This document shows, piece after piece, positions 18,742 to 28,371 of a DNA stretch of 64,000 nt. The DNA is taken from contig NZ_CAJZAH010000002.1 of NCBI RefSeq assembly GCF_914271545.1, positions 310,001 through 374,000 of the forward strand, in the 5' to 3' direction. This stretch comes from Cupriavidus respiraculi. Its GTDB lineage: Bacteria > Pseudomonadota > Gammaproteobacteria > Burkholderiales > Burkholderiaceae. Each line of letters starts with the position of its first letter. Positions within the stretch are counted from its first letter, which is position 1. The translations under genes and the position numbers were made by a program. Under the pieces are notes generated by a model. That model searched no databases. It was not told where the DNA came from and saw only the letters and a program-made list of their open reading frames with translations.

Positions 18742-19926
18742 TCAGATCCGCTCGAAGATGGCGGCGATGCCCTGCCCGCCACCGATGCACATCGTCACCA
18801 GGGCATAGCGGCCCTGCACGCGCTGCAGTTCGTGCAGCGCCTTGACCGTGATCAGCGCCCCGGTGGCGCCGATCGGGTGGCCGAGCGAAATGCCGGAGCC
18901 GTTGGGATTCACCTTGGCCGGGTCCAGCCCGAGCGACTTGGTGACGGCGCAGGCCTGCGCGGCGAAGGCCTCGTTGGCTTCGATCACGTCCAGGTCCGAC
19001 ACCGACAGCCCGGCACGCTCCAGGGCCTTGCGGGTGGCTGGCACGGGGCCGATGCCCATGGTCTTGGGGTCGACGCCGGCGTGCCCGTAGGACACCAGGC
19101 GCGCCAGCGGCTTCAGGCCGCGCTGCTCGGCCACGCCCTTTTCCATCAGCACCACGGCGGCAGCGGCGTCGTTCAGGCCCGAGGCATTGCCCGCGGTCAC
19201 GGTGCCGTTCTCCTTGACGAAGACCGGCTTGAGCTTGGCCATGTCTTCGAGCGTGGCTTCGTGGCGCACGTGCTCGTCCGTGTCGAACACCACCTCGCCC
19301 TTGCGCGTCTTGAGGGTGACGGGAACGATCTGGTCCTTGAAGTAGCCGGCGCGGATGGCGGCCGACGCGCGGCGATGCGACTCCAGCGCGGTGGCGTCCT
19401 GCTGGGCGCGCGTGATGTCGTATTCGCGGGCCACGTTCTCGGCCGTCACGCCCATATGGATCGCGTGGAAGGGGTCGTGCAGCGCGCCGAGCATCATGTC
19501 GAGCAGCTTGGCGTCGCCCATGCGCGCGCCCCAGCGGGCCGCGGGCGCCAGATACGGCGCGCGGCTCATGCTTTCCGCGCCGCCGCCGATGGCCGCATCG
19601 GCATCGCCCAGCATCACCGTCTGTGCGGCGCTGATGATGGCCTGCAGGCCGGACCCGCACAGGCGGTTGACTGTCATCGCCGGCGCGTCGATGGACACGC
19701 CGCCTTCGATCGCGGCAACACGCGCCAGGTACATGTCGCGCGGCTCGGTCTGGATCACGTTGCCGAAAGCCACGTGGCCGACTTCATCGCCCTTCACCTG
19801 GGCCCGGGCCAGCGCCTCGCGCACGACCAGCGCGCCCATTTCCGTGGGCGACAAATCCTTCAGGCTGCCGCCAAAGGTCCCGATCGCGGTACGAACGCCG
19901 CTCACCACCACCACTTCGCGCGTCAT
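18742..19926 (-). CDS. bktB: beta-ketothiolase BktB
   Basis: A 394-residue thiolase, the same length as C. necator BktB and very similar to it from memory. That enzyme condenses acetyl-CoA with acetyl- or propionyl-CoA and so feeds C4 and C5 monomers to polyhydroxyalkanoate. Catalytic residues are present: C90 (VNRLCGSG), the histidine in SLGHPIGATGA and the cysteine in MCIGGGQG. I moved the start from an ATG four codons upstream to 19926 because GGAGG then sits at proper spacing and the N terminus matches (MTREVVVV). The main pha cluster lies ~3 kb further right. Confidence 0.94.
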   Translation of the reverse strand: MTREVVVVSGVRTAIGTFGGSLKDLSPTEMGALVVREALARAQVKGDEVGHVAFGNVIQTEPRDMYLARVAAIEGGVSIDAPAMTVNRLCGSGLQAIISAAQTVMLGDADAAIGGGAESMSRAPYLAPAARWGARMGDAKLLDMMLGALHDPFHAIHMGVTAENVAREYDITRAQQDATALESHRRASAAIRAGYFKDQIVPVTLKTRKGEVVFDTDEHVRHEATLEDMAKLKPVFVKENGTVTAGNASGLNDAAAAVVLMEKGVAEQRGLKPLARLVSYGHAGVDPKTMGIGPVPATRKALERAGLSVSDLDVIEANEAFAAQACAVTKSLGLDPAKVNPNGSGISLGHPIGATGALITVKALHELQRVQGRYALVTMCIGGGQGIAAIFERI

Positions 19927-20027
19927 GTCTGCCTCCATGAATTTGTGTTGCGGCGCACAGTATAGCGTCGCATCCGGCGCGTCGAACGGTCGTACTTTTA
20001 CCTAATCCGGCGCGCCCGGCACCGCTC

Positions 20028-21443
20028 TCAGACCTCGCCCCACAGGTCGTGGCCGTCCGCGCCGGTGATCCGCACGGAGACGAAGTCGCCGGTGCGATAG
20101 CGCTGCGACGGCTTGGCGGGCGGGGCGATATAGACGAGGCCGTCGATTTCCGGCGCATCGGCGGCCGAGCGTCCGATGCCGCCGTCCTGGTTCACCTCGT
20201 CCACCAGCACCCGCAGGGTCTGGCCGACCTTGCGCTGCAGGCGGCGCGCGGAGACCGCCTCGGCCACCTCCATGAAGCGCGCGCGGCGCTCCTCGCGCAC
20301 CTCGTCCGGCAAGGCGCCCGGCAGGTCGTTGGCGGTCGCGCCGTCCACCGGCGAATAGGCGAAGCAGCCCACGCGGTCGAGCTCGGCCTCGGCGATGAAG
20401 TCCAGCAGCGTCTGGAATTCGGCCTCGGTTTCGCCGGGGAAGCCGGCGATGAAGGTGCTGCGGATGGTCAGGTCCGGGCAGATGGCGCGCCAGGCGCGGA
20501 TCCGCTCCATCGTCTTCTCCGCGTTCGCCGGGCGCTTCATGCGCTTGAGCACGTCCGGATGCGCGTGCTGCAGCGGCACGTCGAGGTACGGCAACACATG
20601 GCCCTGGTTCATCAGCGGGATGATCTCGTCCACGTGCGGATACGGGTAGACGTAGTGCAGGCGGACCCACGCGCCGTACTGGCTGGCCAGTTCGCCCAGC
20701 GCCGCAACCAGCTCGGTCATGCGCGTCTTCAGCGGTCGGCCGTTCCAGAAGCCGGTGCGGTACTTGACGTCCACGCCATAGGCGCTGGTGTCCTGGGAGA
20801 TCACCAGCAGCTCCTTGACGCCGGACTTGAACAGGTTCTCCGCCTCCAGCATGACCTCCGCCACCGGGCGCGACACCAGATCGCCGCGCATCGACGGGAT
20901 GATGCAGAACGAGCAGCGGTGGTTGCAGCCCTCGGAGATCTTCAGGTAGGCGTAGTGCTTGGGCGTGAGCTTGATGCCGGCGGCCGGCACCAGGTCGATG
21001 AAGGGATCGTGCGGCTTGGGCAGATGCGTATGCACGGCCTGCATCACTTCGCCCAGCGCGTGCGGACCGGTTACGGCCAGCACCTTGGGGTGGACCGAAG
21101 TCACGATATCGTTGCCCCCGGCGTCCTTCTTGGCGCCGAGGCAGCCGGTCACGATGACCTTGCCGTTCTCGTTCAGCGCCTCGCCGATGGCATCCAGGCT
21201 TTCCTGCACGGCCTCGTCGATAAAGCCGCAGGTATTGACCACCACGAGGTCCGCGCCGTCATAGGTGCCGCTGATGGCATACCCTTCGGCGCGCAACTGC
21301 GTGATGATCTGCTCCGAATCGACCAGGGCCTTGGGACAGCCCAGCGATACGAAGCCCACGCGCGGGCTTTGGTCTTTTTGAGTGGTGGATTCTGCAGGGT
21401 TTTTCACTGTGCTACCTGAATGTGGGGCGAGCGGGCGGGACAT
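20028..21443 (-). CDS. rimO: ribosomal protein uS12 methylthiotransferase
   Basis: A 471-residue radical-SAM methylthiotransferase that modifies an aspartate of ribosomal protein S12. The N-terminal UPF0004 domain binds one 4Fe-4S cluster through C36, C72 and C101. The radical-SAM cluster uses C173-x3-C177-x2-C180 (GCNHRCSFC). The C-terminal TRAM domain starts near 400. The ATG at 21443 is taken as start; a GTG at 21407 (VKNPAES) is an alternative that loses only 12 disordered residues, and neither has a strong ribosome-binding site. Confidence 0.93.
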   Translation of the reverse strand: MSRPLAPHSGSTVKNPAESTTQKDQSPRVGFVSLGCPKALVDSEQIITQLRAEGYAISGTYDGADLVVVNTCGFIDEAVQESLDAIGEALNENGKVIVTGCLGAKKDAGGNDIVTSVHPKVLAVTGPHALGEVMQAVHTHLPKPHDPFIDLVPAAGIKLTPKHYAYLKISEGCNHRCSFCIIPSMRGDLVSRPVAEVMLEAENLFKSGVKELLVISQDTSAYGVDVKYRTGFWNGRPLKTRMTELVAALGELASQYGAWVRLHYVYPYPHVDEIIPLMNQGHVLPYLDVPLQHAHPDVLKRMKRPANAEKTMERIRAWRAICPDLTIRSTFIAGFPGETEAEFQTLLDFIAEAELDRVGCFAYSPVDGATANDLPGALPDEVREERRARFMEVAEAVSARRLQRKVGQTLRVLVDEVNQDGGIGRSAADAPEIDGLVYIAPPAKPSQRYRTGDFVSVRITGADGHDLWGEV

Positions 21444-21589
21444 GGCCGCCCGTCGAAAGGCGAATCGCGTATTTTACCTGTCCGGGGCCGTTTGACGCTC
21501 GGGGTGTCTCATTTTGGGCGGAGTGGCTGCCGGGGCCGGTGAATCGCCTGCCGAAACCCTCGGCCGGCGAGGCACCGTGGACCAACGCC

Positions 21590-22558
21590 CTACCCGGCCG
21601 CCGCGCGTCCGCCCGGCAGTCCTTCCAGCACCCGCTCGATCTCCACGGAATCCTGCATCCGCCGGATCGCCGCATGCAGCTCGCCCGCCTGCGGCCACGT
21701 CCGCTTCAGGTAGCTCAGCCACAGCTTGACGCGCCCATGCTCATGGCAGGACGAGATGCGCGCGTGCAGCTTGGCAAGGTAGTCGGAGATCTGGCGCACC
21801 ACCAGCGGCCATTCCCCGGCCGATGGCGTGGCGTCCATCGTGCCCCGGATACGCTGCGCGAGGAAAGGGTCCGAGACCGCGCCACGGCCGATCATCACAT
21901 CCGCGCAGCCGCTGACCGAGCGGCAGCGCTCCCAGTCCGCGACTGTCCATACCTCGCCGTTGGCGATGACCGGCACATCGACCTCGGCGGCAATGCGCGC
22001 GATCCATTCCCAGTGCGCCGGCGGCCGATAGCCATGGTCGCGGGTGCGCGCATGCACCACCAGCGAGGCGGCGCCGCCCTCGGCCAGCGCGGTCGCGCAG
22101 TCGATGGCCAGCGACGTGTCCGAGACGCCCAGCCGCATCTTGGCGGTCACCGGGATGGGCGCGGGCACGGCCGCGCGCACGGCGGCGACGATGCGGTTCA
22201 GCAGTTCGGGATCGGTCAGCAGCATGGCCCCGCCGCCGTGGCGATTCACCACCTTGGCGGGACAGCCGAAGTTCAGGTCGATACCGTGCGGCGACAGGGC
22301 CGCGGCAAAGGCGGCATTGCGCGCCAGCCATTGCGGATCGCTGCCCAGCAGCTGGATGACCATCGGCGTGCCGCTGCGGGTAAAGCCGCCGTCGAGAACT
22401 TCCGGGGTATCGCGCTCGTAGACCCGCGCCGGCAACAGCGATCCGGTGATGCGGACGAACTCGGACACGCAGCCGTCATAGCCCCCCGTGCTGGTCAGCA
22501 CGTCGCGCAGCACATAGTCCGCCAACCCTTCCATGGGGGCGAGAAACAGGCGGCTCAT
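21590..22558 (-). CDS. dusC: tRNA-dihydrouridine synthase, DusC-like
   Basis: A 322-residue FMN-dependent TIM-barrel enzyme that reduces uridine to dihydrouridine in the tRNA D-loop. It begins MSRLFLAPMEGLADYVLRD, has catalytic C99 in LNFGCPAK, the substrate lysine region VTAKMRLG and the FMN-phosphate loop VIANGEVW/MIGRGAV. YDGCVSEFVRIT near the N terminus points to the DusC (position 16) subfamily. The start is the ATG at 22558; a GTG five codons upstream is open but unsupported. Confidence 0.9.
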   Translation of the reverse strand: MSRLFLAPMEGLADYVLRDVLTSTGGYDGCVSEFVRITGSLLPARVYERDTPEVLDGGFTRSGTPMVIQLLGSDPQWLARNAAFAAALSPHGIDLNFGCPAKVVNRHGGGAMLLTDPELLNRIVAAVRAAVPAPIPVTAKMRLGVSDTSLAIDCATALAEGGAASLVVHARTRDHGYRPPAHWEWIARIAAEVDVPVIANGEVWTVADWERCRSVSGCADVMIGRGAVSDPFLAQRIRGTMDATPSAGEWPLVVRQISDYLAKLHARISSCHEHGRVKLWLSYLKRTWPQAGELHAAIRRMQDSVEIERVLEGLPGGRAAAG

Positions 22559-22760
22559 GGCCGACCCGCGCACGGCGGCGGAAAAACCAACGGCATAGGG
22601 GATGGACGCGGTGAAGGGCGAACGCGAAGCACGCCGGGCCGGCCGGCCCCGACCGGAAACGGCCGGGATCGCCGGAACGACCGCGATTCTACTCTGAAGG
22701 CCCGTGGGGGGCGGACCGATGATACCGGGCCACGGCGGGTGACCCGGCTGGCGCTACGCG

Positions 22761-23315
22761 TTACTTCTTCGTATTGTCCGGATTGAACGGAAACGTCCCG
22801 AACATATTCTTCGCCTGGCTCTGCATCTGTTCCTGCATCTGCACGAACAGGTTCTTGCTCTGCTCGATGTAGTTGCTCATCATGCCCTGCATCATCGGGG
22901 CCTGCATGTTCATGAACTGGGACCACATGTCAGGGCTGAACGCCTCGCCCGAATACAGGCCCTTGGAGTTCTCGGCGAGCTTGTTCTGGATATCGATGAA
23001 GGCCTGGATATTCTTTTCCAGGTAGGTACCCATCATGCCTTGCATGGCATGGCCGTAGAAGCGGATGATCTGCGACAGCATGGCGCTGGAGAACATCGGC
23101 ACGCCGCCGGTTTCTTCTTCCAGAATGATCTGCAACAGGATGCTGCGGGTAAGCTCGTCGCCCGACTTGGCATCGATGACCTTGAATTCCTCCGAATCCA
23201 TCACGAGCTGCTTGACGTCCGCCAGGGTGATATAGGTACTGGTCTGGGTGTCGTAGAGCCGGCGATTCGGATATTTCTTGATCAGTCGCTCAGCGCCTTT
23301 CTTGGTGGTGGCCAT
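22761..23315 (-). CDS. phaR: polyhydroxyalkanoate synthesis repressor PhaR
   Basis: A 184-residue protein whose first ~65 residues (RLIKKYPNRRLYDTQTSTYITL...) are the PHA-accumulation-regulator DNA-binding domain. The rest is Met/Gln-rich and helical, suited to binding hydrophobic PHA granules. By known biology PhaR represses phasin genes and its own gene until it is titrated onto nascent granules. It lies downstream of phaCAB in the same orientation but after a ~424-base gap with a terminator, so it has its own promoter. A candidate PhaR site lies just upstream of its ATG. Confidence 0.95.
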   Translation of the reverse strand: MATTKKGAERLIKKYPNRRLYDTQTSTYITLADVKQLVMDSEEFKVIDAKSGDELTRSILLQIILEEETGGVPMFSSAMLSQIIRFYGHAMQGMMGTYLEKNIQAFIDIQNKLAENSKGLYSGEAFSPDMWSQFMNMQAPMMQGMMSNYIEQSKNLFVQMQEQMQSQAKNMFGTFPFNPDNTKK

Positions 23316-23327
23316 CGGTGCTCTGTC

Positions 23328-23339
23328 CTTATGTGGTGC
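23328..23339 (-). promoter_or_regulatory. candidate PhaR operator in front of phaR
   Basis: On the minus strand this reads GCACCACATAAG. It agrees at 11 of 12 positions with the motif GCAMMAAWTMMD, which I recall being proposed for C. necator PhaR. It lies 12 bases upstream of the phaR ATG, fitting autorepression. The motif itself is from memory. Confidence 0.4.
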
Positions 23340-23649
23340 GGTGACGCACGCTATTGCACTCTGCTGCATCGCACGCTGTGCGGTGCGCAAACCCCCAACG
23401 GCTCGCGTGGAAAGAGCCCCGCCGGCGTGGCAAGGCGGGGTTTCGTCGCGAGGCGTTGTTTCACGATGCGCTGCGATGCAGGCGGCCGTGGATTGACCGC
23501 CGTGGCAGGCTGGTTCGCGTATGCCCGATATTGGTGCCGCTCGGGCCGCTATCCTGATTCTATGCTCAACAAAGCACTGTGAAAAGCCGCGGGCCGCTAA
23601 GGAAAACCCGCAGCAATTTCGCTTCGCGCGGGCATGCCGGCAAAAGATT

Positions 23650-23669
23650 GGCGGGCCCGCAGGCCCGCC
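23650..23669 (-). terminator. terminator-like hairpin after phaB
   Basis: GGCGGGCC (23662-23669 read leftward) and GGCCCGCC (23650-23657 read leftward) form a perfect 8-base stem with a 4-base loop, followed on the minus strand by AATCTTTT. It lies 70 bases after the phaB stop and probably ends the phaCAB transcript. Confidence 0.65.
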
Positions 23670-23739
23670 AGTCAGGGTCATGGCTCGCTTGTGCGACGCG
23701 CCGAACGCGCCGCAGCAAGCGCGGCATGCGCGCCCCGCG

Positions 23740-24486
23740 TCAGCCCATATGCAGGCCGCCGTTGAGCGAGAAGTCCGCGCCGGTCGCGAAGCCCGATTCC
23801 TCCGACGCCAGCCATGCGCAGATCGACGCAATCTCCTCGGGCTGCCCCAGGCGCTTGACCGGAATGGTCCCCACGATCTTGTCCAGCACGTCCTGGCGAA
23901 TCGACTTGACCATGTCCGTGGCGATATAGCCCGGGGACACGGTATTGACCGTGACGTTCTTGGTGGCGACTTCCTGCGCCAGCGCCATGGTGAAGCCGTG
24001 CAGGCCCGCCTTGGCGGTCGAGTAGTTGGTCTGCCCGAACTGGCCCTTCTGGCCGTTGACCGACGAAATATTGACGATGCGGCCGAAGCCACGGTCGACC
24101 ATGCCGTCGATGACCTGCTTGGTGACGTTGAACAGCGACGTCAGGTTGGTGTCGATCACCGCGTCCCAGTCCGCGCGCGTCATCTTGCGGAACACCACGT
24201 CGCGCGTGATGCCGGCATTGTTGATCAGCACGTCGATCTCGCCGACCTCGCTCTTGACCTTGTCGAAGGCCGCCTTGGTCGAATCCCAGTCGGCCACATT
24301 GCCCTCGGAGGCGATGAAGTCGAAGCCCAGGGCCTTCTGCTGCTCCAGCCACTTCTCGCGGCGCGGCGAATTGGGGCCGCAGCCCGCGATCACCGTGTAG
24401 CCTTCCTTGGCCAGGCGCTGGCAGATGGCGGTACCGATGCCGCCCATGCCGCCGGTCACGTATGCAATGCGCTGAGTCTTGGTCAT
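23740..24486 (-). CDS. phaB: acetoacetyl-CoA reductase (NADPH)
   Basis: A 248-residue short-chain dehydrogenase that makes (R)-3-hydroxybutyryl-CoA for PHA synthesis. It has the cofactor loop TGGMGGIGTA (11-20), NNAG at 89-92, and the catalytic S142, Y155 and K159 (YSTAK). The sequence is close to C. necator PhaB with a two-residue longer N terminus. The start is the ATG at 24486, with AGGAG five bases upstream; the GTG two codons earlier is less likely. It follows phaA by 65 bases. Confidence 0.95.
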   Translation of the reverse strand: MTKTQRIAYVTGGMGGIGTAICQRLAKEGYTVIAGCGPNSPRREKWLEQQKALGFDFIASEGNVADWDSTKAAFDKVKSEVGEIDVLINNAGITRDVVFRKMTRADWDAVIDTNLTSLFNVTKQVIDGMVDRGFGRIVNISSVNGQKGQFGQTNYSTAKAGLHGFTMALAQEVATKNVTVNTVSPGYIATDMVKSIRQDVLDKIVGTIPVKRLGQPEEIASICAWLASEESGFATGADFSLNGGLHMG

Positions 24487-24551
24487 ATCCACTCCTTTGA
24501 GTCTTTGTTATAGACGCCGGCGCGGAGCCCCTCCAACGGCCGGCACACCCC

Positions 24552-25733
24552 TCATTGACGCTCGACCGCCAGCGCAACGCCCATGCCGCCGCCGATGCAC
24601 AGCGACGCCAGGCCCTTCTTCGCCTCCCGGCGCTTCATTTCGTGCAGCAGGGTCACCAGAATGCGGCAGCCCGACGCGCCGATCGGGTGGCCAATGGCGA
24701 TGGCCCCGCCGTTGACGTTCACCTTGGAGGTGTCCCAGCCCATCTGCTGGTGCACGGCCAGGGCCTGCGCGGCGAAGGCCTCGTTGATCTCCATCAGGTC
24801 CAGGTCGTCCACGCTCCAGCCCGCGCGCGACAGGCAGCGCTGGGACGCCGGCACGGGTCCCATGCCCATCACCTTCGGGTCCACGCCGGCATTGGCGTAG
24901 GCGCGGATCGTGGCGAGCGGCGTCAGCCCCAGTTCCTTCGCCTTGGCAGCGGACATCACGACCACCGCGGCGGCACCGTCGTTCAGGCCGGACGCGTTGG
25001 CCGCCGTGACGGTGCCCGCCTTGTCGAAGGCGGGCTTCAGGCCGGACATGCTGTCCAGCTTGGCGCCATGGCGCACGAACTCGTCCGTCGCGAATGCCAC
25101 CGGGTCGCCCTTGCGCTGGGGAATCATCACCGGAACGATTTCCTCGTCGAAGCGCCCCGCCTTCTGCGCGGCTTCGGCCTTGTTTTGCGAGCCCACCGCG
25201 AATTCGTCCTGCGCCTCGCGCGTGATGCCGTACTCCTTGGCCACGTTTTCGGCAGTGATGCCCATGTGGTACTGGTTGTAGACGTCCCACAGGCCGTCGA
25301 CGATCATCGTGTCGATCAGCTTGGCGTCCCCCATGCGGAAGCCGTCGCGCGAGCCCGGCAGCACGTGCGGCGCCGCGCTCATGTTCTCCTGGCCGCCGGC
25401 CACCACGATCTCGGCGTCGCCTGCCATGATGGCGTTGGCGGCCAGCATCACGGCCTTCAGGCCCGAGCCGCATACCTTGTTGATGGTCATGGCGGGCACC
25501 ATGTGCGGCAGCCCTGCCTTGATCGAAGCCTGGCGGGCGGGGTTCTGCCCGGAGCCGGCGGTCAGTACCTGGCCCATCAGCACTTCGCTGACCTGTTCCG
25601 GCTTGACCCCGGCGCGCTCCAGCGCGGCCTTGATCACGATGGCGCCCAGCTCGGGCGCGGGAATCTTGGCCAGCGAGCCGCCGAACTTGCCGACCCCGGT
25701 GCGGGCGGCGGAAACGATGACGACGTCAGTCAT
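24552..25733 (-). CDS. phaA: acetyl-CoA acetyltransferase (beta-ketothiolase)
   Basis: A 393-residue biosynthetic thiolase, the C. necator PhaA length. It condenses two acetyl-CoA to acetoacetyl-CoA. The acyl-accepting cysteine is C88 ([11 protein letters not shown]); the histidine in [10 protein letters not shown] and the cysteine in [10 protein letters not shown] complete the site. It is the second gene of phaCAB. The ATG at 25733 has AAAGGA upstream. It is distinct from bktB in the same window, giving two thiolases of different chain-length preference near one PHA locus. Confidence 0.95.
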   Translation of the reverse strand: MTDVVIVSAARTGVGKFGGSLAKIPAPELGAIVIKAALERAGVKPEQVSEVLMGQVLTAGSGQNPARQASIKAGLPHMVPAMTINKVCGSGLKAVMLAANAIMAGDAEIVVAGGQENMSAAPHVLPGSRDGFRMGDAKLIDTMIVDGLWDVYNQYHMGITAENVAKEYGITREAQDEFAVGSQNKAEAAQKAGRFDEEIVPVMIPQRKGDPVAFATDEFVRHGAKLDSMSGLKPAFDKAGTVTAANASGLNDGAAAVVVMSAAKAKELGLTPLATIRAYANAGVDPKVMGMGPVPASQRCLSRAGWSVDDLDLMEINEAFAAQALAVHQQMGWDTSKVNVNGGAIAIGHPIGASGCRILVTLLHEMKRREAKKGLASLCIGGGMGVALAVERQ

Positions 25734-25962
25734 TGCAATGTCCTTTCGAAAGAGTCTGGATGTTCGCTGAAGGTATCGATGCTTGGATCGTTATTCGGAC
25801 GCGTGCCTGGATCAATTGCCCGCGCACCGTGTTTGGTACTGCGTTGCCCCGGTGTCGGCGCGAACGAGGCGGCCCGGAGTGGACAGCGATACGGAGGGCC
25901 GGGTTCCATCCGTCCAGCTCTGTGTGGGCCTGGCCGGAGGCGCGCCGCTCCCCGGCCGCGCC

Positions 25963-27816
25963 CTATGCCTTGGCCTTGACGTACCGTCCCGGCGCCGGCT
26001 CGATGACCGGGTAGCGCTTGCTGCCATATCCGGTCGGCGCGGCCTTCCTTGCACCGCCCTGCTTGCCCAGCCATGCCAGCCAGTCCGGCCACCAGCTGCC
26101 GGGCTGCTCCTGCGCCCCGCCGAACCACTCGTCCGCGGTGGGGGCGATGTCCTCGTTGATCCAGTGCGAGCGCTTGTTCTTTTTCGGGTGGTTGATGACG
26201 CCGGCGATATGGCCCGACGCGCCCAGCACGAAGCGCAGCTTGTTGTTCAACAGCGCGGTGGACGCATAGGCGGCCGTCCACGGCACGATATGGTCCTCGC
26301 GCGAGCCGTACACATAGGTCGGCACGTCGATGGCGCCCAGGTCCACCGGCGCGTCGCACACGGTCAGCTTGCCCGGCACCTTCAGTTCGTCCTGCAGGTA
26401 GGTGTGGCGCAGGTACCAGCAGTACCACGGCCCCGGCAGGTTGGTCGCGTCGCCGTTCCAGAACAGCAGGTCGAACGGCACCGGCGCCTTGCCCTTCAGA
26501 TAGCTGTCGACCACGTAGTTCCACACGAGGTCGTTGGGGCGCAGCGACGAGAAGGTGTTGGCCAGCTCCAGACCGCGCAGCAGGGCCGGCGGAGCACCGG
26601 CGCCGCCGCCGATGGTGGCCTCGCGCAAGGCCACGTGCGCCTCGTCGACGAAGACATCCAGCACGCCGGTGTCCGAATAATCCAGCAGCGTGGTGAGCAG
26701 CGTCAGGCTGGCCACCGGGCGCTCGCCCCGCGCCGCGAGCACGGCGAGCGCCGTGGCCAGGATGGTGCCGCCGACGCAGAAGCCCAGCGCGTTGATCTGG
26801 TCCTGCCCGCTGATCTCGCGCGTGACCTCGATGGCGCGGATGGCGCCCTCGCCCACGTAGTCGTCCCAGGTACGCGCGGCCATCGACATATCCGGATTGC
26901 GCCACGAGATCATGAACACCGTGTGGCCCTGCTCGACGACGTACCGCACCAGCGAGCTCTCGGGCTGCAGGTCGAGGATGTAGTACTTGTTGATGCAGGG
27001 CGGCACCATCAACAGCGGACGGGCATGCACCTTGTCGGTCAGCGGCTTGTACTGTAGCAGTTGGAAGTACTCGTTCTCGTAGACCACCGCACCTTCGGTC
27101 ACCGCCACGTTGCGGCCCACCTCGAAGGCGGACTCGTCGGTCTGCGAGATCTTGCCGCGCCCCATGTCCTCGAGCATATGCATCATGCCCGTGCGCAGCG
27201 ATTCGCCGCCGGACTCGATCAGGCGCTTCTGCGCCTCGGGGTTGGTGGCGAGGAAGTTCGCCGGCGACATGGCCTCGACCCACTGGCTCACCGCGAAGCG
27301 GATGCGCTGGCGCGTCTTGGCATCGGCCTCCACCGCGTTGGCCATATCGTTCATGGCCCGGGCGTTGAGCAGGTAGAAAGCCGCGGCGAAGCGGTACGGC
27401 GCGTTGCTGCGCCAGGCCTCGCCGGCGAAGCGGCGGTCGGCGAGCGGCACGCCCTCGCCATTGCCGCCCTCGGCCATGCTGCGCCACAACTGCGTGAAGT
27501 CGTTCAGATAGCGCTGCTGGATTTCCGCCAGCTGCGCGGGCGCGATCTTGAGCCCTGCCAGCGGCGCGCCGCCAATCCCGTCGAATCCGGGAACGTTCGG
27601 TATGCCGGGGAAATTTGCCATGCTGCCGGGCATCGGCGCGATTGGCGGCATGGGCGGCATGCCGCCTTGCGCGGACGCACCGAAGGCCTGCGCGGCCGCC
27701 TGGGCCTGACGGGTCCATTCCAGCCATGTGGCTGGATCAAGTGGCCCCGGCGGAGTTGAAAACGGTTTGGACTTGTCTTCCCGAGCGGAAGCTGCCGCGC
27801 CTTTGCCGGTCGCCAT
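25963..27816 (-). CDS. phaC: class I polyhydroxyalkanoate synthase with extended N-terminal region
   Basis: A 617-residue class I PHA synthase that polymerises (R)-3-hydroxyacyl-CoA on the granule surface. The catalytic triad is C347 in the modified lipase box GFCVGG, D508 (GSREDH) and H536 (GASGH). These correspond to C319, D480 and H508 of the 589-residue C. necator PhaC1. The offset of 28 shows extra residues in the N-terminal domain, a Pro/Met/Gly-rich stretch at ~50-88. MATGKGAAAS at the start matches the C. necator N terminus and fixes the ATG at 27816. Core sequence and C terminus (PAPGRYVKAKA) are highly conserved. Confidence 0.96.
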   Translation of the reverse strand: MATGKGAAASAREDKSKPFSTPPGPLDPATWLEWTRQAQAAAQAFGASAQGGMPPMPPIAPMPGSMANFPGIPNVPGFDGIGGAPLAGLKIAPAQLAEIQQRYLNDFTQLWRSMAEGGNGEGVPLADRRFAGEAWRSNAPYRFAAAFYLLNARAMNDMANAVEADAKTRQRIRFAVSQWVEAMSPANFLATNPEAQKRLIESGGESLRTGMMHMLEDMGRGKISQTDESAFEVGRNVAVTEGAVVYENEYFQLLQYKPLTDKVHARPLLMVPPCINKYYILDLQPESSLVRYVVEQGHTVFMISWRNPDMSMAARTWDDYVGEGAIRAIEVTREISGQDQINALGFCVGGTILATALAVLAARGERPVASLTLLTTLLDYSDTGVLDVFVDEAHVALREATIGGGAGAPPALLRGLELANTFSSLRPNDLVWNYVVDSYLKGKAPVPFDLLFWNGDATNLPGPWYCWYLRHTYLQDELKVPGKLTVCDAPVDLGAIDVPTYVYGSREDHIVPWTAAYASTALLNNKLRFVLGASGHIAGVINHPKKNKRSHWINEDIAPTADEWFGGAQEQPGSWWPDWLAWLGKQGGARKAAPTGYGSKRYPVIEPAPGRYVKAKA

Positions 27817-28009
27817 GATGTTCGTCTCTCTGCCGTGTGTATATGCGGGCTGCCCATGGACACATTGCGTCGTGACCACGCAACCGTCTCGCCAAGGACA
27901 ACCGGAAAACCCGCCGCGCTGACTCCCTCGGCTGGTGAGGTCATGCGGTATGCTTGCCCAACGCTATCGAATGGCGCCAGACAACGCAGGATTTACAACG
28001 TTCGAGACC

Positions 28010-28039
28010 ATTGTTGCCTCGCTATGTCTGGCCTGTCAA
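28010..28039 (-). promoter_or_regulatory. phaCAB promoter
   Basis: On the minus strand TTGACA (28034-28039) is followed after 18 bases by AACAAT (28010-28015), within GAGGCAACAATGG. This matches the -35/-10 arrangement I recall for the C. necator phaC promoter, including the GGCAACAATGG context. It lies ~195 bases upstream of the phaC ATG, leaving a long leader, as in C. necator. Confidence 0.75.
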
Positions 28040-28133
28040 TGCGGAATCGCGCGCGAGGGGAAATCTGCCGCGAACGCCGCCCGGCGCGGCCCGCGCGCCG
28101 GCGGGCAGCATGCACGACAAGGATGAAACGAAG

Positions 28134-28367
28134 ATGTATATCGTGGCGATCGGCTGGATCTACGTCGCGCTGATGATGGCCATTACCGAGCATACGGTGG
28201 TCGCCGGCGTGGCGACCTTCCTGTTCTACGGCGTGGCGCCCGTCGCCCTGCTGCTCTACATCATGGGCACCCGCGGCCGGCGCCGCCGCCGCGCGCAGCG
28301 CGAACGCGAGGCGGAGCAGGCGCGGGCCGCGGAGGAGGCGCTCGGCCCCGGGCCCGACCCGCGCTAA
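28134..28367 (+). CDS. small two-span membrane protein of unknown function
   Basis: A 77-residue protein (from MYIVAIGWIY) with two hydrophobic segments (~2-21 and ~25-43) and a strongly Arg/Glu-rich cytoplasmic tail (GRRRRRAQREREAEQ). An in-frame ATG at 28110 would add eight charged residues; I prefer 28134 because the hydrophobic helix then starts at once. It is divergent from phaC, so its 5' region overlaps the phaCAB promoter region. I do not recognise a function. Confidence 0.65.
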   Translation: MYIVAIGWIYVALMMAITEHTVVAGVATFLFYGVAPVALLLYIMGTRGRRRRRAQREREAEQARAAEEALGPGPDPR

Positions 28368-28371
28368 GGCC

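Larger units (their letters stand above)
23316..23739. other. phaB-phaR intergenic region
   Basis: A 424-base gap. Reading leftward it holds the phaB terminator (23650-23669), a second hairpin (CCCCGCC 23417-23423 with GGCGGGG 23434-23440), a TGC-rich stretch near 23350-23395 and a candidate PhaR site (23328-23339). The phaR promoter must lie here. I see no supported gene. Confidence 0.55.
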
